A stretch of DNA of 42,853 nt. It comes from Intrasporangium calvum. Lineage in GTDB: Bacteria; Actinomycetota; Actinomycetes; Actinomycetales; Dermatophilaceae. How positions within the stretch are numbered: the stretch's first letter is position 1; every line of letters starts with the position of its first letter. Both the position numbers and the translations under genes were made by a program. Positions 28,008 to 34,549 of this stretch are shown piece by piece. Below the pieces are notes generated by a model. It saw nothing but the letters and a program-made list of their open reading frames with translations. It was not told where the DNA came from and ran no database searches. The stretch covers positions 1 to 42,853 of the forward strand of contig NZ_JAPFQL010000045.1 in assembly GCF_028446585.1 (NCBI RefSeq), given 5' to 3'.

Positions 28008-29159
28008 ATGGCGCTTACGCCGGAGCAGGTGCTGAACAAGCATTTCCAAACCACGCAGTTCCGACGTGGATATGAGGAGCGGGACGTCGATGACTTCCTC
28101 GACGAGATCGTGGCGGAGATGCGTTCGCTCATCGAGCAGCGTGACGACTACCTGAAGCAGCTCAACGACTGCCGCGCGAGCAAGAACCAGCCGGCGGTGC
28201 GCAGCGACGGGCCGACCCAGGCGATGCCACCGGTCGCACGACCGGGTGACGACGCCAAGCTGGGCGCGTTGACGGCGAAGATCCAGGACGCCGAGCGGGC
28301 GTTCAAGGCAGCATCGGACCGGGCCGCCAAGGCCAAGGCCGAGGCCGACGCGGCCGAGCGTGCGGCGCGCGAGCGGATCGAGCGCGCGAAGGCGGATGCC
28401 GAGCGTGCCGAGGCCGCAGCGCGTTCCGCGGTCGACGAGAAGAGCCTGAACGACGCGCAGGCCAAGCTGAACTCCTTGAACTCCCAGGTGGCCGAGGCCG
28501 AGTCGAAGCTGTCCAAGGCCCGCGAGCAGACGCGCGTCGCGGAGGAGGCCGCCCGACTCGCGGAGCAGCGCGCAACCACCGTGCGCAGCGAGGCGCAGAG
28601 CGCCCCGGCCAACACCGCCGGCGCCGATGCCGCGGGCGTCATTGCGCTGGCCCAGCGTCTGCACGACGAGCACGTCGCGGCAGGCGAGGCTCGCCGGAGC
28701 CAGCTCGTCGGTGAGGCCGAGGCCCGCCACCGCGAGCTGCTGTCGACCGGTCAGAGCAAGTTCGAGGAGCTGGTCTCCTCCGGTCAGGCCAAGCACGACG
28801 AGGCGGCCCGCAAGGCTGCCGAGATGACGGCCACGGCCACGGCCCAGCGGGACCGGATGATCGCCGAGGCGACGGCCCAGCGAGACCAGATGCTGGCCGA
28901 GGCCACGGCCAAGCGCGACGAGCTGCTCACGGAGGCCCGCGAGCGGTCCACCGGCATGGTCGCCGAGGCGCAGCAGAAGAAGGCCGCAGTCCTCGAGGAT
29001 CTCGAGCGGCAGAAGAACCTCCTCGACCGCAAGATCGAGGAGCTGCGCGGCTTCGAGCGCAACTACCGCACCAACCTCAAGTCGTACATCGAGGGGCAGC
29101 TGCACGACCTCGATGGCAGCGTCCAGGACAGCGCCCGCACCGGTAGCCAACAGGGCTGA
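28008..29159 (+). CDS. divIVA: Polar growth and division scaffold DivIVA/Wag31
   Basis: 383 residues. N-terminal membrane-binding DivIVA domain LTPEQVLNKHFQTTQFRRGYEERDVDDFLDEIVAEM (3-40), then long coiled coils. A charged, Ala/Lys/Glu-rich coil runs from about 85 to 190; a second coil from about 235 contains near-identical 11-residue steps (AEATAQRDRM, AEATAQRDQM, AEATAKRDEL). The end is a conserved block, LRGFERNYRTNLKSYIEGQLHDL. Wag31 marks negatively curved membrane and directs polar wall synthesis in actinobacteria. The ATG has GAGGTG upstream. Two hairpins follow the gene. Confidence 0.94.
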   Translation: MALTPEQVLNKHFQTTQFRRGYEERDVDDFLDEIVAEMRSLIEQRDDYLKQLNDCRASKNQPAVRSDGPTQAMPPVARPGDDAKLGALTAKIQDAERAFKAASDRAAKAKAEADAAERAARERIERAKADAERAEAAARSAVDEKSLNDAQAKLNSLNSQVAEAESKLSKAREQTRVAEEAARLAEQRATTVRSEAQSAPANTAGADAAGVIALAQRLHDEHVAAGEARRSQLVGEAEARHRELLSTGQSKFEELVSSGQAKHDEAARKAAEMTATATAQRDRMIAEATAQRDQMLAEATAKRDELLTEARERSTGMVAEAQQKKAAVLEDLERQKNLLDRKIEELRGFERNYRTNLKSYIEGQLHDLDGSVQDSARTGSQQG

Positions 29160-29193
29160 CCCGGAGCTCGCTGCTCCAGTCACCTCGACCTCA

Positions 29194-29226
29194 CGACGGC
29201 CGTCCGCCACCCGCGGGCGGCCGTCG
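29194..29226 (+). terminator. First hairpin after divIVA
   Basis: CGACGGCCG (29194-29202) pairs perfectly with CGGCCGTCG (29218-29226); the 15-nt interior can pair further through CCGC/GCGG. It lies 34 nt after the divIVA stop and has no U-tract. Confidence 0.6.
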
Positions 29227-29239
29227 GCGTTCCCGCCAC

Positions 29240-29279
29240 CAGGGCCGAGCGGTCTCAGGAGATGAACCACTCGGCCCTG
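29240..29279. terminator. Second hairpin after divIVA
   Basis: CAGGGCCGAG (29240-29249) pairs perfectly with CTCGGCCCTG (29270-29279); one mismatch then GGT/ACC extends the stem. TTGGGCGTTT follows. Tandem stems here isolate divIVA from the next unit. Confidence 0.7.
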
Positions 29280-29294
29280 TTGGGCGTTTCACGT

Positions 29295-29323
29295 TTGTCT
29301 GCAGACGCTCGGACGCCTATTGT
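29295..29323 (+). promoter_or_regulatory. Promoter of the DksA/TraR-like gene
   Basis: TTGTCT (29295-29300), an exact 17-nt spacer and TATTGT (29318-29323) make one of the best sigma-A promoters in the window. A perfect 10-bp palindrome GTCTGCAGAC (29297-29306) overlaps the -35 and could be an operator. Confidence 0.65.
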
Positions 29324-29368
29324 CAGCGGCACTTGTCAAGGTGGATGGCCCCAGGGACGGAGGACCCC

Positions 29369-30298
29369 ATGGCAGCACCCAGGACGGCGTCACCGCGGAC
29401 TCGGGCCGCGACGGCTCCAGCAACGAAGGCTGCCCCCGCCCGGCAGGCGGCGCCGAGCAGGACCGGTTCGAGCAAGACCGGTTCGAGCAAGGGCGCTGCC
29501 ACCAAGAGCGCTGCCACCAAGAGCGCCACCAGCACGCCGGCGAAGGCCGCAGCGAAGAAGGCACCCGCGAAGGAAACGCCGGCCAAGAAGGCGCCGACCA
29601 GGAAGGCGCCGGCCAAGAAGGGCGCTGCCAGCCAGACGTCGACGCATCAGCCGGCCGCCACGAAGAAGACCGCCACCGCCACGAAGAAGACCGCCACCGC
29701 CACGAAGAAGACCGCCACCGCCACGAAGAAGGCGGCGCCCACGAAGAAGGCGGCAGCTTCTGCCCCGAAGGCGTCGTCCTCCACGGGCAGGCCGGCCAAG
29801 ACGACCACCTCTACCAGGAAAGCAGCATCTGTGAAGAGCACCACCACTGCTGGGGCGAAGTCCACCGCGACGAAGACCACGGCCGCCCGGGCCCGCGGGC
29901 TGTCGGATCGGCTTCGGGTCAAGGACGACGAGAGCCCGTGGAGCGAGGCTGAGATCAAGGAGGTGCGCGGCATCCTGCTAGAGGAGATCGAGGTGCACCG
30001 CCAGGAGCTCCAGCTGGCCGAGCAGGAGCTGGATGACCTGCTGCGCGCGTCGACCGACGGCGCGGGCGACGACCAGGCTGACGCCGGGGCCAAGACCGCC
30101 GAGCGGGTCCACGAGATCGCCCTGGCTGCGAACGCCCGCGCGGGCCTGGCTCAGGCCGAGCACGCGCTCGAGCAGCTCGAGGCCGGGACGTACGGCATCT
30201 GCGAGAACTGCGGCAACCCGATCGGCAAACTTCGACTCCAGGCCCGTCCTCGTGCGACCCTGTGCATGACATGCCAACAGAAGCAGGACCGCCACTGA
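29369..30298 (+). CDS. DksA/TraR-type C4 zinc-finger protein with histone-H1-like N-terminus
   Basis: 309 residues. The C-terminal ~120 form a DksA/TraR protein: a helical segment EIKEVRGILLEEIEVHRQELQLAEQELDDL, then a four-cysteine zinc finger CENCG...CMTC preceded by LEAGTYGI. Family members bind RNA polymerase through its secondary channel; actinobacterial ones also act as general transcription modulators. The N-terminal ~175 residues are almost wholly Lys, Ala, Thr and Pro (KKAPAKETPAKKAPTRKAPAKK), like histone H1 tails, and include three KKTATAT units. ATG 29369 follows GGAGGA; an ATG at 29345 and a TTG at 29333 are upstream but without a properly spaced ribosome site. It overlaps the lspA open frame. 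Confidence 0.85.
   Translation: MAAPRTASPRTRAATAPATKAAPARQAAPSRTGSSKTGSSKGAATKSAATKSATSTPAKAAAKKAPAKETPAKKAPTRKAPAKKGAASQTSTHQPAATKKTATATKKTATATKKTATATKKAAPTKKAAASAPKASSSTGRPAKTTTSTRKAASVKSTTTAGAKSTATKTTAARARGLSDRLRVKDDESPWSEAEIKEVRGILLEEIEVHRQELQLAEQELDDLLRASTDGAGDDQADAGAKTAERVHEIALAANARAGLAQAEHALEQLEAGTYGICENCGNPIGKLRLQARPRATLCMTCQQKQDRH
29660..29722 (+). repeat. 21-bp tandem repeat, three exact units
   Basis: A 21-bp unit starting ACGAAGAAGACCGCC and ending ACCGCC occurs three times without a change (29660, 29681, 29702), and a fourth begins at 29723. It codes for KKTATAT in the basic N-terminus of the zinc-finger protein. Exact identity points to recent duplication. Confidence 0.9.
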
Positions 30299-30975
30299 CG
30301 CCCAGCGAGACACCATCGACGCCCCGCGCGGGCGTCGATGCCGTGTCCGAACCATCTCTTCCCGCGGGCCTGCCCGCACCTGACCGAGGAGCATCCCCAG
30401 CCACTGTGGAGGGTGAAGAGCGAGGCGAGAGCCCCAGCCGGGCTCGACGCCGCCGACTGTTCCTGCTGCTCGTCGTCGTGGCGGTGCTGGCCTACCTCAG
30501 CGACCAGGCGACCAAGCTCGTCGCCCTGGACGTGCTGGCCGACGGGCAGCCCCGACCGTTCATCGGCGACTTCATCCAGCTGCGCCTGATCGGCAACCCG
30601 GGTGCCGCGCTGTCTCTCGGAGCCGGCAACACGTGGGTCATGACGCTCATCGCGGCGGCCGTCCTGCTGGCGATCGTCTACGTCGCCAAGGACCTCGGCT
30701 CGCGCGCGTGGGCTCTCGCGCTCGGGCTGCTCCTCGGGAGCGCCCTCGGCAACCTGACCGACCGGTTCGTCCGGCCGCCTGGCGGTGGAGAGGGCCATGT
30801 CGTCGACTTCCTCGACTACAACGGCTGGTTCATCGGCAACGTGGCGGACATCTGGATCGTCGGTGCTGCGGGCCTGATCGTCGCGCTGGCCGTGCTCGGC
30901 ATCGGCGTCGACGGACGCCGGGAGAGCAAGCCGACCGGGTCGGCGTCGGAGCGGGGTGAGTCGAGCGATGGCTGA
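30262..30975 (+). CDS. lspA: Lipoprotein signal peptidase LspA (signal peptidase II)
   Basis: Up to 237 residues. Aspartyl protease with four membrane helices that removes signal peptides from prolipoproteins. Helix 1 begins [20 protein letters not shown]; the conserved [15 protein letters not shown] and GNVADIWI blocks hold the two catalytic aspartates. The start is uncertain: ATG 30262 or 30271 overlaps the zinc-finger gene by 28-37 nt, while GTG 30343 or GTG 30406 gives shorter forms nearer the usual ~190 residues. No start has a convincing ribosome site; the first ~55 residues are Pro/Ser-rich and poorly conserved in character. It overlaps rluD by 8 nt. Confidence 0.9.
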   Translation: MHDMPTEAGPPLTPSETPSTPRAGVDAVSEPSLPAGLPAPDRGASPATVEGEERGESPSRARRRRLFLLLVVVAVLAYLSDQATKLVALDVLADGQPRPFIGDFIQLRLIGNPGAALSLGAGNTWVMTLIAAAVLLAIVYVAKDLGSRAWALALGLLLGSALGNLTDRFVRPPGGGEGHVVDFLDYNGWFIGNVADIWIVGAAGLIVALAVLGIGVDGRRESKPTGSASERGESSDG

Positions 30976-31900
30976 GCTGCGCACTGTCCTCGTGCCGGAC
31001 GGCCTGGCGGGGGAGCGGGTCGACGCCGGTGTGGCGCGCCTCTTCGGCGTGTCGCGCACCAAGGCGGCTGACCTGGCCGGGGCCGGGCTCGTCGTTCTTG
31101 ACGGGAGGGCAGTGGCCAAGTCCGATCGCCTGTCACCCGGAGCGATGCTCGAGGTGTCCCTCCCGGCGGCGGACGAGAGTCCCAGCCTGCGTGTGGTGGC
31201 CGAGCCGGTGCCGGGGATGCGGATCGTGCACGACGACGATGACATCGTCGTCGTGGACAAGCCCGTGGGTGTGGCCGCGCACCCGAGTGTGGGCTGGAGC
31301 GGTCCGGACGTGGTCGGTGGCCTGGCGGCCGCGGGCTATCGGATCTCCACCTCCGGGGCGCCGGAGCGCCAAGGTATCGTCAGCCGCCTCGACGTCGGCA
31401 CGAGCGGCCTGATGGTCGTCGCCAAGAGCGAGTACGCCTACTCCCGCCTCAAGCAGGCCTTCCGCACCCGGGCCGTGGACAAGAACTACCACGCCCTGGT
31501 GCAGGGGCTGCCCGACCCGCTCGTGGGGACGATCGACGCGCCGATCGGCCGGCATCCCGGCCACGAGTACAAGTTCGCGGTGATGCGCAGCGGCAAGCCG
31601 TCGGTCACCCACTACGAGGTGATCGAGGCGTTCCGCCACGCGAGCCTGCTCGACATCCACCTGGAGACGGGCCGCACCCACCAGATCCGGGTGCACACGG
31701 CTGCGATCAAGCACCCGTGCTGTGGCGACCCGCTCTACGGGGCCGACCCCACGCTGGCCAAGAAGCTCGGCCTCGACCGTCAGTGGCTGCATGCCGTGGG
31801 CCTGGGCTTCGAACATCCCGGGACCGGCTCCTACGTGCACTTCGAGAGTCAGTACCCGGAGGACCTGCAGCGGGCGCTGGACGTCGTCGCCGCCTTCTGA
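30968..31900 (+). CDS. rluD: RluD-type 23S rRNA pseudouridine synthase (RluA family)
   Basis: 310 residues. N-terminal S4 RNA-binding domain ([32 protein letters not shown]), then the pseudouridine synthase domain with [13 protein letters not shown], catalytic Asp in [19 protein letters not shown], and [23 protein letters not shown]. The lspA-rluD pair is conserved in actinobacteria. ATG 30968 has GGTGAG eight bases upstream; GTG 30956 is in frame but less well placed. The substrate is inferred from similarity to RluD (large-subunit rRNA). Confidence 0.92.
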   Translation: MAELRTVLVPDGLAGERVDAGVARLFGVSRTKAADLAGAGLVVLDGRAVAKSDRLSPGAMLEVSLPAADESPSLRVVAEPVPGMRIVHDDDDIVVVDKPVGVAAHPSVGWSGPDVVGGLAAAGYRISTSGAPERQGIVSRLDVGTSGLMVVAKSEYAYSRLKQAFRTRAVDKNYHALVQGLPDPLVGTIDAPIGRHPGHEYKFAVMRSGKPSVTHYEVIEAFRHASLLDIHLETGRTHQIRVHTAAIKHPCCGDPLYGADPTLAKKLGLDRQWLHAVGLGFEHPGTGSYVHFESQYPEDLQRALDVVAAF

Positions 31901-31906
31901 GGGGTC

Positions 31907-31927
31907 AACCTCAACCTGAGGGTTAGT
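31907..31927. promoter_or_regulatory. AACCTCA / TGAGGGTT dyad after rluD
   Basis: AACCTCA (31907-31913) and TGAGGGTT (31917-31924) pair around ACC with one extra G, followed by AGT. TCAACCT and GGTTAGT are also both found (one in reverse) in the ftsZ-leader dyad at 23863-23891. It lies 6 nt after the rluD stop, between converging genes, so it is either a terminator stem or an orphan operator. Confidence 0.35.
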
Positions 31928-31951
31928 GTTCCAGGGCCCCAGAACGAGGGG

Positions 31952-31965
31952 GTATGCCGCTCAGC
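31952..31965 (+). repeat. Copy 4 of dispersed word GTATGCCGCT (followed by CAGC)
   Basis: Lies between convergent rluD and the GGPTSV-protein gene and runs into the latter's stop codon. All 14 bases match copy 1. Confidence 0.7.
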
Positions 31966-32764
31966 TGGCTCCCGTGGGGGCCCGAAGCGGGAGCGTTGCC
32001 GGGTCGTCGGAGAACCCGACGGGGGCGATGTCGGTTGCCAGGTGGGAAGCGTCAGAGGAGCAGGCTGTCGCTGCCTCGGCCTGACGTCTCGCCGGCGTCG
32101 TGGTCTCGGACCCGTGTCCTGACGAGCGGCCACGCGGAGCCAGCCTCCCGACCACGATGGTCCCGAGCACGCCGACGAGAAGTCCGAGCAGAGCCGCGGA
32201 TCCCAGAGGTGCTCCAACCGTTGCCTCGTCGGTCGGGTCGGGGGCCGCGGGGCGGGCGGCGCCAGGAGCCTCGGCGGGGGCAACGGCATCCCCGACCGTG
32301 CCGCCCACCGTCGGCTGCGCCGATGTCGGGCTGTCGCCGATGGCCCCGAGTGAGGTCAGGGTCGCGAGGAGCAGGCGCGCGTCCGCAGGCCGGTGCCACA
32401 CCGCGTCCTGCTCGAACAGCTCGGCGGTGCCGGAGCTCATCGTCGTGCTCACCCAGACGTCCTGCCCGTCGATGACGAGGCCGTCGACGCGCCACGGTGT
32501 GACGTCGTGGATGAGCCAGGTCAGGCGGAGCGAGGCAGCCATGGAGTCAGCGGGCGGACGCTGCTCGCCGGCCGGTGGGCTCATCGCGTCGAGGCTGCGG
32601 ACCAGGGCGTCGTAGACCGTCGACCCGGTGACGGCGGCCGCGGCCGTGGCCTCCTCGTGGTTGACGACCAACACCGAGGTGGGCCCTCCGGCCCGGGCGG
32701 ATCCAACGGGGAGGGCGAGCACCGCGGCAACGGCGGCGAGGACGACGACGGCGAACCTGCGCAT
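31961..32764 (-). CDS. Secreted or membrane-anchored protein of the ECF sigma locus
   Basis: 267 residues. Signal peptide (MRRFAVVVLAAVAAVLALPVGSARA), then the conserved start GGPTSVLVVNHEEATAA, a domain with SLRLTWLIHDVTPWRVDGLVID and WHRPADARLLLATLTSLG, a Pro/Ala/Thr linker, one membrane helix (SAALLGLLVGVLGTIVVG) and a ~55-residue polar C-terminus. I recall such GGPTSV proteins beside ECF sigma genes in other actinobacteria; their function is not known. ATG 32764 follows AAGGAGA with a 5-nt spacer. Third gene after the sigma and anti-sigma genes (74-nt gap). The stop codon overlaps a copy of the repeated GTATGCCGCT word. Confidence 0.75.
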   Translation of the reverse strand: MRRFAVVVLAAVAAVLALPVGSARAGGPTSVLVVNHEEATAAAAVTGSTVYDALVRSLDAMSPPAGEQRPPADSMAASLRLTWLIHDVTPWRVDGLVIDGQDVWVSTTMSSGTAELFEQDAVWHRPADARLLLATLTSLGAIGDSPTSAQPTVGGTVGDAVAPAEAPGAARPAAPDPTDEATVGAPLGSAALLGLLVGVLGTIVVGRLAPRGRSSGHGSETTTPARRQAEAATACSSDASHLATDIAPVGFSDDPATLPLRAPTGAS

Positions 32765-32838
32765 GAGAGTCTCCTTGGCTGGTGGGTCGACCGCGATACA
32801 CCGCCGCGCGAGGTGAGGTTCCGGGCGGGCCCGTGGGG

Positions 32839-33702
32839 CTAGGGCCGGGACGGGTGTGCCGAGCGGGCGATCCGGAGCGCCTCGGCAAGGCGCGGGGCTC
32901 CCTCCAGGCGGTAGGTCACCTCGAGGCCGTGGGGGTCGCGGTCCACCCACACGAGCGTGGGGCCGGCGACTCTGGGTGCACTCGACTCGGTGGCGCCGGA
33001 CCGGTCGACCCACTCGATGAGGTGGGGCTCGGCGAACCAGACCGCCTCCCGCCCGGAGACGTCCGTCGGCGTGACCTCACCCCACACCGACTTGAGGTAA
33101 CCGAACGAGAGGCGCCCGTCGATCACGTCGAGCCGAACCGTGCCCGCACCGGCGCCCCAGGTCAGCTCGACGACTCGGCCTTCCCGAGCGAGCGCGACGA
33201 CGGTGGGCTCGCCGAGCAGTGCGGGAGCCTTGATGTCGAGCCCGGTGGCTGCCTCGGCCTCGGCCAGCGAGCTGAGGCCCACCGTGCCCGCCCCCGGGGG
33301 CGACCCGGCACCGGTGGCCGGTGGAGCGGTGGTCGGGAGAGGGGACCTACTCGGCGGCGCGGGCACCTCCCGCACCGTGACGGCGCCGATCCGCAGGAGC
33401 TCGAGCACCGCCGCCCGGACCGGCGGCACGAGCGCGATGACGAGGACCCCCACGGCCGCGATCACCGCTGCGAGGCGGCGAGGGCGCGCCGCCCGCCGCC
33501 ACGGGAAGGCCACGTCGGCGAAGCGCTCAGAGCGCACGCCCTCCACGGGCGCGTTGTCGGCCTCCGTGGCGATACGGGCCAGGACGAGGTCGGCGAGATC
33601 GACCGGAGGCGGCGCCACGGCGAGGCTGCGGCCGAGGTCGACGAGCTCGCGCTGGAGTGGGTCGAGGTGCTCGGCCCCCGGACGCCTGGTGTCGTCACGC
33701 AC
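32839..33702 (-). CDS. Membrane protein, probable anti-sigma factor of the neighbouring ECF sigma
   Basis: 287 residues. Cytoplasmic N-terminus (about 1-75) with PVDLADLVLARIATEA, a membrane helix (about 77-97, LAAVIAAVGVLVIALVPPV), a Pro/Ser/Thr linker and an extracytoplasmic domain with LSSLAEAEAATGLDIKAPALLGEP, a run of strands, and the end VTYRLEGAPRLAEALRIARSA. I see no HxxxCxxC zinc anti-sigma motif. The topology, and a start that overlaps the sigma stop by 8 nt, argue for a transmembrane anti-sigma or sensor. The outer domain is a family I have seen next to ECF genes; its ligand is unknown. Confidence 0.7.
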   Translation of the reverse strand: MRDDTRRPGAEHLDPLQRELVDLGRSLAVAPPPVDLADLVLARIATEADNAPVEGVRSERFADVAFPWRRAARPRRLAAVIAAVGVLVIALVPPVRAAVLELLRIGAVTVREVPAPPSRSPLPTTAPPATGAGSPPGAGTVGLSSLAEAEAATGLDIKAPALLGEPTVVALAREGRVVELTWGAGAGTVRLDVIDGRLSFGYLKSVWGEVTPTDVSGREAVWFAEPHLIEWVDRSGATESSAPRVAGPTLVWVDRDPHGLEVTYRLEGAPRLAEALRIARSAHPSRP

Positions 33703-34276
33703 GGGACAGCTCCTCTCGCAGGCGGGCCAGACCTCGGTGCAGGCGCGACTTCACCGTGCCGGTCCGCAGGCCCAGGGTCGTCGCGGTCTCGGACTCGGAC
33801 AGCTCGAGCAGGTAGCGGCACGTCACGACCTCGCGCTGGTCCTCGGGCAGGTGCCGAAGGGCGACGAGCAGGGCCGCACGACGGTCGAGGTCGAGAGCGG
33901 CCTCGGCAGGGTCCCCGCCGGGCGCTGCCGCCAGCTCCTCGCGGACGATCCGCAGCTCGCGCTCGGCCCGGCGCGTGTTGCCGCGGTGCAGGTTACGAGT
34001 CTCGTTGACGACGATGCGCAGCAACCAGGGCCGGAAGCGTCCCCCCGGTCGGAAGCGGGGCAAGGAGCGGTACGCCTTCACGCAAGCCTCCTGCACCACG
34101 TCGTCGGTGTCGGCTCCGGCGCCGCTGAGCACGGCGAGCCGTCTCGCCATCGGGGCATGGCGGTTGACGAGGACGGCGTACGCGGCCGTGTCCCCGGCCC
34201 GGACCCGGGCCAGGACCGCCTCGTCCGCCTGCTCGCGCGCCGCCTCGTCGACGACTCCGTCCGCCGCCTCGATCAG
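33695..34276 (-). CDS. ECF sigma factor (probable CTG start)
   Basis: Sigma-70 region 2 is seen in AYAVLVNRHAPMARRLAVLSGAGADTDDVVQEACVKAYRSLPRF and RPWLLRIVVNETRN; region 4 in LPEDQREVVTCRYLLELSESETATTLGLRTGTVKSRLHRGLARLREEL. The only standard start, ATG 34150, gives 151 residues and cuts region 2.1 in half. The frame stays open and plainly sigma-like upstream (AVLARVRAGDTAAYAVLVNRH) but contains no ATG, GTG or TTG up to an in-frame TGA near 34424. CTG at 34276-34274 gives 193 residues, the normal ECF length, and forms a CTGA overlap with the TGA of a short upstream frame. A frameshift or assembly error is the alternative. It probably heads the sigma / anti-sigma / GGPTSV-protein operon. Confidence 0.8.
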   Translation of the reverse strand: MIEAADGVVDEAAREQADEAVLARVRAGDTAAYAVLVNRHAPMARRLAVLSGAGADTDDVVQEACVKAYRSLPRFRPGGRFRPWLLRIVVNETRNLHRGNTRRAERELRIVREELAAAPGGDPAEAALDLDRRAALLVALRHLPEDQREVVTCRYLLELSESETATTLGLRTGTVKSRLHRGLARLREELSRA

Positions 34277-34338
34277 GACCTCCCGGACCTTCGTCGTGAT
34301 GTGTCTCGTCGTGCTGTGTTCGTGGTGTCGTTCATCCA

Positions 34339-34365
34339 GTACACCGCGCTGGCCACTCCGGTTCC
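34339..34365 (-). promoter_or_regulatory. Possible ECF-type autoregulatory promoter
   Basis: On the minus strand GGAACC (34365-34360) is followed 15 nt later by GTGTAC (34344-34339), within a CGGTGTAC stretch. GGAAC -35 elements are typical for ECF sigma factors, and these often transcribe their own gene. The -10 match is loose. Confidence 0.3.
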
Positions 34366-34436
34366 CACCCTGAACTCGCGACCACCGATCTGCTCACGCG
34401 CGGGAGGGCTGGTGGCGAGCGGAGGCGGGGGAGCGA

Positions 34437-34450
34437 GCCCAGCGGCATAC
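34437..34450 (-). repeat. Copy 5 of dispersed word GTATGCCGCT (followed by GGGC)
   Basis: GCCCAGCGGCATAC on the plus strand, in the gap between the ECF sigma gene and dnaE. The 14 bases match copy 3. Confidence 0.7.
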
Positions 34451-34535
34451 GGGGTGGAGCAGGGCATGGCACGGCTCCCGCGACACGGTCGGGGACACCC
34501 GAGCCGACACGCCGAGGAGTGTCCTCGGAGCGGCC

Positions 34536-34541
34536 TAGACT
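34536..34541 (+). promoter_or_regulatory. Probable -10 element for a leaderless dnaE transcript
   Basis: TAGACT ends 8 nt before the dnaE ATG and no ribosome site exists in front of that ATG. This spacing is what leaderless actinobacterial genes show. No good -35 is visible. Confidence 0.45.
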
Positions 34542-34549
34542 CGACCCCG

